64,000 bases of DNA, from positions 62,001-126,000 of the forward strand of contig JBDUUL010000024.1 of assembly GCA_039938515.1 (NCBI GenBank). The letters are read 5' to 3'. Under the pieces are notes generated by a model that was given only the letters and a program-made list of their open reading frames with translations, had not been told where the DNA came from and made no database searches. Below, piece by piece: positions 16,501-25,212 of the stretch; within the stretch, counting starts at the first letter, position 1, and each line of letters begins with the position of its first letter. Source of the stretch: Nitrososphaera sp. GTDB lineage: Archaea > Thermoproteota > Nitrososphaeria > Nitrososphaerales > Nitrososphaeraceae. The translations under genes and the position numbers were made by a program.

Positions 16501-18138
16501 GTGTTTGTAGTCGGCGTCATTGCCGGCGCCGTAGCTCTGCTTTTTTCATATGATCTCCGCACGCTTGGAGGAATATTTGTACCAGAACTTGCCTCGCAAG
16601 CTCTGTTCTCGGTGACGCCAGGCACGATCGAGTCGCAGGCCATTGCAGAGCTTGGCTCCCTCGCGAAATACTCCGCGTTTTCAGGCGCCATAGTGGGCTG
16701 CCTAGTGGTGTATGGCGCAATTGGAGTGTTGCTCCTTCCTCTCTACCGGCGGCTTCAGTCGAGGGGAAAGGCACTCAACATGCTGGTATTCATGCTTGTC
16801 CCGTTTGCCATAATGCTTGCAATAGCGGTAGTCCTTACAAAAATAACCGAGATCGCGTCGCAGCCTCTTACGTTGCCCTTGATCGCCCTGTTTCTGGTGC
16901 CCCCACACGTGGCTTTCGGCCTGGTATTTTATTACCTGTTTGCAGCACCTCCCAGGCGCAAGAAACCGTCACCGGTTGTACGCGCCGGGACAGATCAGCC
17001 TGACCTTGCAGCGAGCCATGTATCTCGCAAGGTGAGCAGGAAGGAATTCATCAGCATCATGGGGGTTATTGCTGGAGGCTCCATCGCTTCTGCGCTCTTT
17101 TACCAGTGGTTCTCTAGCGGGAATGCAGGCGCAGGGTCCGCTCCCCTTGCCCCAGCTTCTCCCACGTCGCTTGCCAATTCCACGTCCATGCTGCCCGCCG
17201 CGGTACAATCACTCTACCGCTCGGAGATAACCCCGAGTGATGAGTTTTACAGGGTTGACACGAACATTGTCACTCCGCTTATCGACGCGAGCATGTGGAG
17301 CCTGATGGTGGGAGGGCTGGTGAACAACAGCCTCTCGCTTTCTTATGAGGATCTAAAGTCCATGCCCTCGGTCGAGCGTTACGTGACTCTCGAGTGCGTC
17401 AGCAACCAAGTTGGAGGAGACCTCACGAGCACCGCGCACTGGAAAGGTGTTATGCTAAAAGACGTCCTGGAGAAGGCGGGGATAAAGAATGAAGCGACCT
17501 ATATTGTATTCAGGTGCTACGACGGCTACGACGTCGGAGTGCCGCTCGACCGAGGCCTTGGCGGGGCCTTTCTGGCCTACGAGCTGAACGGATCACCGCT
17601 TCCAAGAGACCACGGCTACCCCCTCAGGGCAATCGTTCCAGGCCTTTACGGAATGATGAACCCAAAATGGATAACGTCTATCGAGCTTGTCGGGACAGAA
17701 TACGAAGGGTTCTGGCAGAGGAGGGGATGGAGCAACGACGCAATGTACAAAATTCATTCGACCATAGTGGTGCCTGGAAACGCCCTGGCGAAAAGGTTTG
17801 GCGACCTGGGTGTGCCGACTACGGTGAAAGTTGGAAGCAAGGTGCCAGTCGCAGGCGTTGCGTTCGCTGGAGACAGGGGAATATCGAAAGTCGAGCTCAG
17901 CACTGACGGAGGGAACACTTGGCAGCCGGCCCACATAAAGCAGCCCCTGTCAAGTGCCAATACATGGGTCCTGTGGTCCGCGGAATGGAGCCCACCCTCC
18001 GAAGGTAGGTACGAGATAACCGTGAGAGCTTTTGATGGGAGCGGAAATATGCAGGGGATGGGGTTTCAGCCGCCATTTCCTTCAGGCTCGTCGGGCTACC
18101 ACACTGTCAGCGTGACAGCCACGAGGCAGGCTGCTTGA
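16501..18138 (+). CDS. Membrane-anchored sulfite-oxidase-like molybdopterin oxidoreductase
   Basis: 545 residues. The N-terminus has four hydrophobic helices (about 3-20, 60-82, 93-113, 122-149). A Tat-like SRKEFISIMG motif and a further hydrophobic stretch (about 185-203) follow. The catalytic part then follows: the Mo ligand is predicted to be Cys299 in TLECVSNQVGG; GMMNPKWI and the C-terminal Ig-like Mo-cofactor dimerisation domain (KVELSTDGGNTW) are present. The domain is therefore probably outside the membrane. GTG start; the best SD (GGAGGG near 16472) is closer to an in-frame CTG at 16483, so the start is uncertain. Substrate (sulfite or another) not proven. Confidence 0.82.
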   Translation: MFVVGVIAGAVALLFSYDLRTLGGIFVPELASQALFSVTPGTIESQAIAELGSLAKYSAFSGAIVGCLVVYGAIGVLLLPLYRRLQSRGKALNMLVFMLVPFAIMLAIAVVLTKITEIASQPLTLPLIALFLVPPHVAFGLVFYYLFAAPPRRKKPSPVVRAGTDQPDLAASHVSRKVSRKEFISIMGVIAGGSIASALFYQWFSSGNAGAGSAPLAPASPTSLANSTSMLPAAVQSLYRSEITPSDEFYRVDTNIVTPLIDASMWSLMVGGLVNNSLSLSYEDLKSMPSVERYVTLECVSNQVGGDLTSTAHWKGVMLKDVLEKAGIKNEATYIVFRCYDGYDVGVPLDRGLGGAFLAYELNGSPLPRDHGYPLRAIVPGLYGMMNPKWITSIELVGTEYEGFWQRRGWSNDAMYKIHSTIVVPGNALAKRFGDLGVPTTVKVGSKVPVAGVAFAGDRGISKVELSTDGGNTWQPAHIKQPLSSANTWVLWSAEWSPPSEGRYEITVRAFDGSGNMQGMGFQPPFPSGSSGYHTVSVTATRQAA

Positions 18139-18165
18139 AATACTAGTACGTTGGTTGGCAACGGG

Positions 18166-18855
18166 CTAGCCTGACTGAACAGGGCGTTCCGCCAGCAACG
18201 TCTGGATCATGTTCTCGGTCACATCATACGACCCCTCTCCAATGTGATCGTACCTGATGTATCCAGCGGAGTCTATCAGGTACATGTGTGGCCAGTAGTG
18301 GTTGCCATATGCCTGCCATGTCTGGTAGCTGTTATCCTGGAGGACCGGAAATTGTATCCCAAATCCCTTGACGGCCGCCTGCACAGTTCCCATGTCTTTT
18401 TCAAAGCCAAACTCGGGAGTGTGCACCCCGACTATAACCAGCCCTTTGCCCGAATACTTGCTGTTCCAGTCAACAACGTAGGGCATCGTGTGCTCGCAGT
18501 TTATGCAGTCAACGGTCCAAAAGTCTACAAGAACAACCTTGCCTTTCAGGTCGCCGATGTTTACTGGACCGGTGTTTATGTAGCCGGTTATCCCGGCAAA
18601 ATTCGGCGCTTTTCTGAATTGCGTTTCGTCCACTACCACTGAAGCCGTCGCGGAAGTAGCGTTGCGCGAAAGTGTTACCGTCGCGGGGCTCGCCTTGGGT
18701 TCGGCGGCCTGCGAGGATTGGTTAACGGGAACCTTTGGCTGCGAAATCTGCCGATTGCTTACGACGGAGGATCCCTCGCCGCTTGGATATAGTGCGACGA
18801 CAACAAAGGCGACCGCTACGCAGGCAATACCAATTAATGCGGCAGGTACCTTCAT
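18166..18855 (-). CDS. TlpA/ResA-like extracytoplasmic thioredoxin
   Basis: Signal anchor (KVPAALIGIACVAVAFVVVA), then a Ser/Ala-rich linker and a thioredoxin fold with VLVDFWTVDCINCEHTMP (CxxC active site; Trp precedes rather than directly flanks it), WPHMYLID (cis-Pro region) and HIGEG. This is closest to the DipZ/TlpA-type AhpC/TSA group. Likely role: disulfide reduction or exchange outside the cell. Start at the ATG giving MKVPAAL; convergent with the Mo oxidoreductase. Confidence 0.85.
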   Translation of the reverse strand: MKVPAALIGIACVAVAFVVVALYPSGEGSSVVSNRQISQPKVPVNQSSQAAEPKASPATVTLSRNATSATASVVVDETQFRKAPNFAGITGYINTGPVNIGDLKGKVVLVDFWTVDCINCEHTMPYVVDWNSKYSGKGLVIVGVHTPEFGFEKDMGTVQAAVKGFGIQFPVLQDNSYQTWQAYGNHYWPHMYLIDSAGYIRYDHIGEGSYDVTENMIQTLLAERPVQSG

Positions 18856-18956
18856 GCGGATCCGGCCAAATACCATCCTAAATAGATTTTTCCAGATCTC
18901 TTCCGCAGCAACATGCAGTCAGCTAAAAGCAGAACCGGACTTTCTCGCGCTGAAGA

Positions 18957-19274
18957 ATGCGTACGCCACGCCACCAACTTCAAATACAAATCCTGCCTGT
19001 TACCGATCGGTTGAACGATCAAGACGGCACATACCGCTTTCACCTGTTAAGAAGACTGGTTGGTAGCGGCCTTCCAGTCGAATGCAGGGCGTGCGGAAGG
19101 CAGATTTCTGCCATGCAGGTATGCTACACCATCTTTGTTAGACGAGAGCGCGAGTCCAACCATCTGAATTTCTGCCACAATTGTTACGAGAGCCGGATAA
19201 GTCAATTTTTTGGGGCCTGTTCGTTCACGACCTCTACCGAGCAGCCCGGGCTGATGGAATCGCTTTCTTTCTGA
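18957..19274 (+). CDS. Small zinc-ribbon protein (start uncertain)
   Basis: The convincing part is VECRACGRQISAMQVCYTIF followed by NFCHNCYES, two CxxC pairs 30 or so residues apart that would bind one zinc. The first 35 residues (MRTPRHQLQ...) overlap the promoter region of the divergent TlpA gene and look less protein-like, but no clear later start exists. Ends 5 bp before the convergent MOSC gene. Confidence 0.5.
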   Translation: MRTPRHQLQIQILPVTDRLNDQDGTYRFHLLRRLVGSGLPVECRACGRQISAMQVCYTIFVRRERESNHLNFCHNCYESRISQFFGACSFTTSTEQPGLMESLSF

Positions 19275-19279
19275 ATTCT

Positions 19280-19930
19280 CTAGTCCACTCTGCCTGAAAG
19301 CAGTTCACGAAATTCTTGCCGCCAGCCTTCTGCAAGCGCCTTGACGCGAATTGCGCGCTCAAGCATCCGGGTATCAACGCGTTCCCCGGCTGCAATTCTG
19401 ACGACATCTTTGACCCTGATATCATTCTCATCGCGATGTATGTTTTCGATCGCGTCTCCGACTCCAACATCTCCCTCCCGCAGAACCCTGAAGTAGATGC
19501 CTGTAAGCCTGCTTTCCATGAACTGTCTGACAATCTCCATGTTCCCAAACTTTACTCCGAGCTTGTAGCAAGGCATTCTGGGCTGCGTGGCGACTATTTC
19601 GCTCGAGCCGACCCGAAATATGTCACCGATATCGACTTGGTCTTCAAGCAGACCTTCAGTCGTCAAGTTCTCTCCAAACATGCCCCATGGCAGGTTGCGG
19701 CCAGTCACCCTTTTTTTCCAGTAATCGTAATGTTCTGCAGGGTAGGCATACACGGCCTTGTCGAATCCGCCATGAACAGTCAGGTCAGCCTGCCTGTCAC
19801 CGTCGAAGTTTAGCCTGCTCAGCTTCAGCCGCCCCTCTACTGGCTCTTTGAAGATTCCGGTGGTCACGGGCCTTCCATGAAATTCGACGGTGCATGGAAG
19901 CCCCACGTTTAGCGAAAGAACCTTCGCCAT
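19280..19930 (-). CDS. MOSC-domain protein (YiiM-like)
   Basis: 216 residues from the ATG giving MAKVLSLNVG. MOSC features: D..VHGG.DKAVYAYP, GRNLPWGMFGENLTTEG and the conserved Cys121 in QPRMPCYKLG. MOSC proteins bind Mo-cofactor through that cysteine; YiiM-type proteins reduce N-hydroxylated compounds or reactive species. Its place downstream of the Mo-cofactor operon fits a Mo-dependent activity. Confidence 0.87.
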   Translation of the reverse strand: MAKVLSLNVGLPCTVEFHGRPVTTGIFKEPVEGRLKLSRLNFDGDRQADLTVHGGFDKAVYAYPAEHYDYWKKRVTGRNLPWGMFGENLTTEGLLEDQVDIGDIFRVGSSEIVATQPRMPCYKLGVKFGNMEIVRQFMESRLTGIYFRVLREGDVGVGDAIENIHRDENDIRVKDVVRIAAGERVDTRMLERAIRVKALAEGWRQEFRELLSGRVD

Positions 19931-20031
19931 CTCTACCTCTGGGTCTTGCCTCAATATTAAATTGAGAGGAGATGCATTATTGGATCTGGTACGTGAACTT
20001 CACAAGGTCGAAAAAAAGGATTCTAGCGGGG

Positions 20032-21057
20032 CTACATGCTCCTGCAGTCTATCAGTATCTTGCCCATGTGCCTGCCACTCTCCATCCTCTCCTGTGCCAG
20101 CCTGGCGTCTTTGAGTGCAAACACGGAATCAATGACCGGGTGGATTTTCTTGCGTGCCACAAACCGCACGAGCTCTGCCAGCTGGGCCTTTGTGCCAAGG
20201 AGGGCTCCGGTCATTATCAGCTGCTTGGTGTAAAAGGCGCGTACTGGAACAACGGCGTCGTTGCCCGAGGTCATGCCGCAAACCGCCATGCGCCCGCCTT
20301 GCTTCAGGGAGCTGATGCTCGCAGTCCATGTAGCGGCACCGACGTGGTCTATCACGATGTCGACGCCCCTGCCTCCGGTGATCTCGGAAACTCGTGCAGC
20401 AATGTCTCCGGTAGTGTCAATGACATAGTCTGCGCCAAGGTCCTTTGAGAAATCCCTTTTCTCTTCCGTCGAGGCGGTGGTAATCACCATGGGTACCCCC
20501 AGAGCCTTTGAGAGCTGTATGGTTGCCATTCCAATTCCGCTTGAGCCACCGTAAACCAGCAAGGTGCTGTTTTTGCCCGCCCCATTGGTCCTGAGCATGT
20601 TCCAGGCAGTGAGGTACGAGACTGCCAGCGTCGCCGCAGCCGCGGTCCCAAGCGAGCTCGGAATGTCAATAATATTTCGCGCCGGGACTGACACCAGCTC
20701 CGCATAGCCGCCGTCATAGTCGCTCATCCCGCCAATAATCGCAAACCTGCTGCACAGGTTTTCCGCGCCTGACCTGCATGCGATGCACCTGCCGCAGCTG
20801 ATGCCGGGATAAACGAGAACGCGTCTTGTCCTACCTTTGGCCCCCTCGACGCGGCCCACGATATCGCAGCCGCAGATATGTGGAAGCCGGATCGTTCTGC
20901 CCTGTATGCCCTGGCGCGTCCAGATGTCAAGATGGTTTACGCCGCAGCACTCGACGCGGACGGCTACATTGCCCTTGACGGCCGCAGGGTCGGGAAACGA
21001 GTCATGGTACCTGATTACGCCGGCGGGCCCATGCTCGAAAAACGGGGCGGCCCTCAT
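20032..21057 (-). CDS. Zinc-containing MDR alcohol dehydrogenase/reductase
   Basis: 341 residues. Catalytic-zinc region CCGVNHLDIW with PHICGCDIVG; structural zinc from Cys88, Cys91, Cys94 and Cys102 (CGRCIACRSGAENLC). Rossmann loop GGSSGIG (about 170-176), as in the quinone-reductase-like branch. Oxidises alcohols or reduces enones/quinones with NAD(P)H; substrate unknown. Starts within the valS stop (ATGA overlap), so it is translated from the same mRNA as valS. Confidence 0.85.
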   Translation of the reverse strand: MRAAPFFEHGPAGVIRYHDSFPDPAAVKGNVAVRVECCGVNHLDIWTRQGIQGRTIRLPHICGCDIVGRVEGAKGRTRRVLVYPGISCGRCIACRSGAENLCSRFAIIGGMSDYDGGYAELVSVPARNIIDIPSSLGTAAAATLAVSYLTAWNMLRTNGAGKNSTLLVYGGSSGIGMATIQLSKALGVPMVITTASTEEKRDFSKDLGADYVIDTTGDIAARVSEITGGRGVDIVIDHVGAATWTASISSLKQGGRMAVCGMTSGNDAVVPVRAFYTKQLIMTGALLGTKAQLAELVRFVARKKIHPVIDSVFALKDARLAQERMESGRHMGKILIDCRSM

Positions 21058-23426
21058 TGAGGTCTCTTGATGTTGTGCATTGCTTCCAGGTCGGGCCTGA
21101 AGGGGGCGAGTTTTTCCGGCACCTCGATGTCAATCGAGTCTTTAAGTGAGAGCGGCTTGCCCGTCTCCTTTGAAATGGTCTCCTTCTTTTTGTTCCAGAC
21201 AAGGGAGTTAAAGTCCGTGATGGCCTTTGTGGTCTCGCTCTGGCCAGTTTGCTGCGAGCCGGATTTTATCGAGCTCAGGTAATCGTGGAGGTGTATGCTC
21301 TTGCCGTCTGCGTAGATCTTGTCCCAGAGCTCCTCCGTGGCAAAGGGCGTTATGGGTGCAAGGAGCAGGAGTATTGTAGAGAAGCACTTGTGCAGCGTAT
21401 AGAGCGCTGACTGGTGGCCCGGATGGGCGGTGTCGTAGGCGCGCCCCTTGACCATCTCGACATAGTGCGCCGCAAAGACGTTCCACGTAAACTCCCTGAT
21501 TGCGTTGGCCGGTATCCAAAAGTCATACCCGTCATATCCCCGCTTGCACTCCTGTTCGAGCCTGCCTAGCTCGGCAAGAATCCATGCGTCTGTCGGCACC
21601 AGTTCCGCTGGTTCTTTGGCCACCGGAAATGAGGACAAAAAGCGCGCAATGTTCCAGAGCTTTGAAAGGAACTTTTGCGCTCCGGCGATCCTCTGCTCGG
21701 AGCAGCGAAAGTCATAGCCAAGGCCTGTCTCGCTCGCGGACCAGAAGCGGAACGTGTCAGCGCCGTACTTTTGAATCACGGGAAATGGGTCAATGACGTT
21801 ACCCTTGCTCTTGCTCATTTTTTCGCCCTTCTCGTCGACACCGTAGCCCATTATCCACGCCTCATGCCACGGGATTTTGCCGGTCAGCTGCACGCAGCGG
21901 AGCATGGTGTAGTGCAGCCAGGTGCGAATGATGTCCTTTGCCTGCGGCCGAAGCGCCGTGGGATACCCGTAGGAAAACAGCTGCTCGTCTCGCCCGTACC
22001 TGGTAACGTAAAGAGGCGAGATGCTCGAATCCATCCAGGTGTCAAAGGTGCGGTCCTCGCCGGTAAAATCTGAGCCTCCGCACTTTTCGCAGCGCTCAAA
22101 GGGCGGCTTTTCCTTCCACGGCCGGTAGTAGCCGCCTGGAGATGGGAGGTTTGGCGTACCGCAGCTGTTGCAGTACCAGATTGGGATTTCGGTTCCGTAG
22201 AACCTCCGGCGCGACACGGGCCAGTCAATGGCAACCGAATCGAGCCAGTTGAGGAGTATCTGGCGGTGCATCTCGGGATGGAATTTGAGTTCCGTCATGG
22301 CAAGCTCTCTGAGTTTTGGCACAAACTCTAGCTGCTTGACGTAATAGTCGTGCAGCGGGATAATCTCGATGGGGGTCTTGCTGCGCTCGCAAAGCGGTGT
22401 GCTGTGCATGATGCTTTCCTCCTTTTCAACAAGCCCCGCCGCCTTTAGGTCGTCTACGATCCGCGTCCGCGCCTGGTTTATCCGCAGGCCCTGGTACTGC
22501 CCGGCGGCCTCCGTCGTGACGCCGTTTTCGCTCAGGGCCACTATCTCCTTGAGCCCCAGCTCGCGGAATACCTGCACGTCGTTCTGGTCGCCATAGCTGC
22601 ACACCATTACGGCTCCTGTTCCAAACTCGGGCTTGGCCGAGTGGTGCGGTCGGATTTCCACCTGCCTTTCAAAGATAGGAATGGAGGCGTGCTTGCCCTG
22701 AAGCGCCCTGTAGCGATCGTCTTCGGGGTTTACTATTACCGCCTGGCAGGCAAAAAGAAGCTCCGGCCGCGTCGAGGCAATGGTCAGCGTGTCGCCGGTT
22801 TCCGCAACTTTGAACTTCATGTGCACTAGCTTTGTGGGCAGGTCGTCGTGGATAATCTCGGCATCGGCTATCGTGGTTCCGCAGTCAGGGCAGTAGTTGT
22901 TCGGCCTGTTTGCCAGGTAGACGAGCCCCTGCCGCCAGAGGCGGATAAAGGTCGCCTGGGTGAGCGAGCGGTAATCGTCAGAATCAGTCCTGTAGTAATT
23001 TGCAAAATCCCCTGACAGCCCCATGCTCCTCATAATCTCGAGCATCTCGGCTTCAAGGTCGTCCAGCGCGCCCTTGCAGAGGTCCAAGAACTTTTGCCTG
23101 TCCATCTGGCGCATCCGGATCTTGTACTTTTTCTCGGTGTAAATCTCGACTGGAAGGCCGTTTCTGTCAATGCCTATGGGAAAGAGCACGTTCTTGCCAG
23201 ACATCCTTGCGGTGCGGGCGATCATGTCTATCTGGGCATAGTGCGCCGCGGCTCCAATGTGCCAGGGCCTGCCGGATGGGTAGGGAGGCGGCGTGTCAAT
23301 GACAAATGCGGGCCTGCTCCTGTCGGCCGGCAAAAATGCATAGGTATTATCGTCCTGCCACCTTTTGAGTATAGACTTTTCAATTTCCGGGTTCCAGGAG
23401 GTCGACTGGATCTTGGGTTCTGGCAT
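21054..23426 (-). CDS. valS: Valyl-tRNA synthetase
   Basis: 790 residues from ATG 23426 (MPEPKIQSTSW). The frame is open another 633 bp upstream, but that part is antisense to mptE and is rejected. Class I signatures: PWHIG at about 54-58, KMSKS at about 536-540. The editing domain (TIASTRPELLFA...FGTGAVMV) and zinc-binding Cys pairs (CPDC, CNSC, CEKC) are present. Charges tRNA-Val and edits mischarged threonine. The TTAATAAC sequence near 23466 is a plausible TATA box. Confidence 0.92.
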   Translation of the reverse strand: MPEPKIQSTSWNPEIEKSILKRWQDDNTYAFLPADRSRPAFVIDTPPPYPSGRPWHIGAAAHYAQIDMIARTARMSGKNVLFPIGIDRNGLPVEIYTEKKYKIRMRQMDRQKFLDLCKGALDDLEAEMLEIMRSMGLSGDFANYYRTDSDDYRSLTQATFIRLWRQGLVYLANRPNNYCPDCGTTIADAEIIHDDLPTKLVHMKFKVAETGDTLTIASTRPELLFACQAVIVNPEDDRYRALQGKHASIPIFERQVEIRPHHSAKPEFGTGAVMVCSYGDQNDVQVFRELGLKEIVALSENGVTTEAAGQYQGLRINQARTRIVDDLKAAGLVEKEESIMHSTPLCERSKTPIEIIPLHDYYVKQLEFVPKLRELAMTELKFHPEMHRQILLNWLDSVAIDWPVSRRRFYGTEIPIWYCNSCGTPNLPSPGGYYRPWKEKPPFERCEKCGGSDFTGEDRTFDTWMDSSISPLYVTRYGRDEQLFSYGYPTALRPQAKDIIRTWLHYTMLRCVQLTGKIPWHEAWIMGYGVDEKGEKMSKSKGNVIDPFPVIQKYGADTFRFWSASETGLGYDFRCSEQRIAGAQKFLSKLWNIARFLSSFPVAKEPAELVPTDAWILAELGRLEQECKRGYDGYDFWIPANAIREFTWNVFAAHYVEMVKGRAYDTAHPGHQSALYTLHKCFSTILLLLAPITPFATEELWDKIYADGKSIHLHDYLSSIKSGSQQTGQSETTKAITDFNSLVWNKKKETISKETGKPLSLKDSIDIEVPEKLAPFRPDLEAMHNIKRPQ

Positions 23427-23540
23427 CTCTGTTCCGTGCTTTTCCTCACTGAACCTGGTGCCGTTATTAAGGTTGACCTGAAAGGTGTCGCCGGCTGGCT
23501 GGTGGCAAAAAGAACGCGCCGCCTCGCACCCTGTGCACAA

Positions 23541-23550
23541 GATATTAATA
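23541..23550 (+). promoter_or_regulatory. TATA box for mptE
   Basis: GATATTAATA is 28 bp before the GTG at 23574, in the 147-bp gap between divergent valS and mptE; supports the GTG start and a leaderless mRNA. Confidence 0.55.
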
Positions 23551-23573
23551 TTAACCTCCGCGCAGTCCATTTC

Positions 23574-24323
23574 GTGAAGTTTGCAGACTGGTTCCCTTAC
23601 TATCAGGGAATTCGGGCGGAATTTGGCTACAGCACAGAAAAGGACCAGGAAGCCGCAAGGATCCTGTCGGAACTGATAAGGAAGAAAAAGACACCAGGCG
23701 ACACCAAGGTCCTGCAGAAAAAGATCTCCCGCAAGAACGTGATTGTAGTCGGGGCTGGCCCCAGTCTGGACGACGAGGCTGAAAGTGAAAAGATAGTAAA
23801 GTATCTGAAGAAGAACAAGGTGGCTGTCAAGATAGCCGCAGACGGCGCGGCGCTGTTTCTGCTTGAGCACAAGATAAAGCCGGACATTGTCGTTACGGAC
23901 CTTGACGGCAGGCCTTCGGCGCTTCTGGACGCGGAAAAACGCGGGGCCATCATGGTCGTCCATGCGCACGGCGACAACGTCGAACTGATAAAAAGGATTG
24001 TACCCAAGATGAAAAAGCTGGTTGGCACGACCCAGGTAATGCCGCTTGACAACGTGCATAATTTTGGCGGCTTTACGGACGGCGACAGGGCGGTCTTTCT
24101 TGCTGAAGAGTTTGGCGCCAAAAAGATAGTGCTTGTCGGCATGGACTTTGGCAGTGCTCCGGGCAAGTACTCCAAGGAAGATGTCAAGGACCCGGAGCTG
24201 AAAAAGAAAAAGATGGACGCAGGCAAGCGCCTCCTTGAGATGCTTGCAAAGCAGTCGCGCTCAGAGCTTGCGGACGCCTCCAAAAAGCCAATCAGGGGCT
24301 TTGCACCGCTGGTAACGCGCTAG
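23574..24323 (+). CDS. mptE: 6-hydroxymethyl-7,8-dihydropterin pyrophosphokinase, archaeal MptE
   Basis: 249 residues from GTG 23574. The core NVIVVGAGPSLDDE, IAADGAALFLL, PDIVVTDLDG and VHAHGDN matches the archaeal DUF115/MptE family. It pyrophosphorylates 6-hydroxymethyl-dihydropterin in folate or tetrahydromethanopterin-type cofactor synthesis, replacing bacterial FolK. Ends 2 bp before the next small membrane gene. Confidence 0.88.
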   Translation: MKFADWFPYYQGIRAEFGYSTEKDQEAARILSELIRKKKTPGDTKVLQKKISRKNVIVVGAGPSLDDEAESEKIVKYLKKNKVAVKIAADGAALFLLEHKIKPDIVVTDLDGRPSALLDAEKRGAIMVVHAHGDNVELIKRIVPKMKKLVGTTQVMPLDNVHNFGGFTDGDRAVFLAEEFGAKKIVLVGMDFGSAPGKYSKEDVKDPELKKKKMDAGKRLLEMLAKQSRSELADASKKPIRGFAPLVTR

Positions 24324-24325
24324 CC

Positions 24326-24517
24326 ATGGTCAAGCAGCGCCAGGCACTGTCCATAGTTGGGATGGTCGTTGCAGTACTTGGCGCGGTGGCGTGGTATTAC
24401 CACCAGTACTTTCCGGCAGCCATCCTGTGGATAGGCGCGGGTGCGATAGCAATATCCATAAACAGGCGCAAGCGCGCCAGCGTGCAGAAAAAGAAGGACC
24501 GGCAGGCCGGCAGGTAA
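24326..24517 (+). CDS. Small two-TM protein
   Basis: 63 residues: two hydrophobic helices (about 8-24 and 29-44) then a strongly basic tail (NRRKRASVQKKKDRQ). It follows mptE after 2 bp, so is co-transcribed. Unknown function. Confidence 0.7.
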   Translation: MVKQRQALSIVGMVVAVLGAVAWYYHQYFPAAILWIGAGAIAISINRRKRASVQKKKDRQAGR

Positions 24518-24570
24518 CGACGGCAATATTATAAATATCATTTAAACAGGAGATTGGACGTAATCAGTGG

Positions 24571-25206
24571 ATGTCAGGTTATACTGAAGAGGATATCAGG
24601 CGCGCCGCCGACATCAGGGAATGGCTTGTCAAGCAGATTTCAGACAAGCAGGACGAGGTCGACAGGCTGCGCATCACGCTGTCGGTGATTGACAGTCTGC
24701 TAAAACAGGGTAGCTTCAGGGCTGCCGCAGCGTTCTCGGGTACCCAGAGAAGTCCGCCTGCCGCACAACCTTCCAGGCAGAATCCGGCTGCAGCTTCAAC
24801 GGCGGTGCCGCCTCAGGCAACTCTGCCTGCAATGAAGTCAAGCGACAAGGAAGTCAGGCCGCTCAAGAGGGCCAAGGACGACATGATGCTTGCAAACGCA
24901 GAGGTGACGCCGGCAGCAGTCACGATTACGCCGGTACAGGGAATAAACCTGAACTCCAACACGCCCCCGTTCAAGTCGTTTTTTATCAACAGAATAGTCG
25001 AGGGCATGAAGAGCAAGGACGCCACGCTGGTTACGCAGGGCTCGCTCAAGGAGTCAGACGCCCTTACGTACATCGTGGAGGAAGACCCGGCAAACGTTAT
25101 CAGGAAAATAACGATAAACAACTACAGGGACAAGGAGAGGCTTAATGAGATATTCAACACCAGCTCGTGGGTATTTACCAGGATGCTGGAAAAGGGCGGT
25201 CAGTAG
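24571..25206 (+). CDS. Conserved thaumarchaeal protein, coiled coil plus C-terminal domain
   Basis: 211 residues. N-terminal helix/coiled coil (EDIRRAADIREWLVKQ... to about 50), a Pro/Ala/Gln-rich linker (55-100), then a compact C-terminal domain (about 115-211) with FKSFFINRIVEGMKSKD and VIRKITINNYRDKERLNEI. AT-rich box ATTATAAATA lies about 40 bp upstream. Ends 6 bp before guaA, so probably one operon. I do not know the family function. Confidence 0.75.
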   Translation: MSGYTEEDIRRAADIREWLVKQISDKQDEVDRLRITLSVIDSLLKQGSFRAAAAFSGTQRSPPAAQPSRQNPAAASTAVPPQATLPAMKSSDKEVRPLKRAKDDMMLANAEVTPAAVTITPVQGINLNSNTPPFKSFFINRIVEGMKSKDATLVTQGSLKESDALTYIVEEDPANVIRKITINNYRDKERLNEIFNTSSWVFTRMLEKGGQ

Positions 25207-25212
25207 GCCGCC

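Noticed and set aside
23427-24059. Upstream extension of valS by 211 codons
   Set aside because: Antisense to mptE, not protein-like, and ATG 23426 begins a normal ValRS N-terminus.
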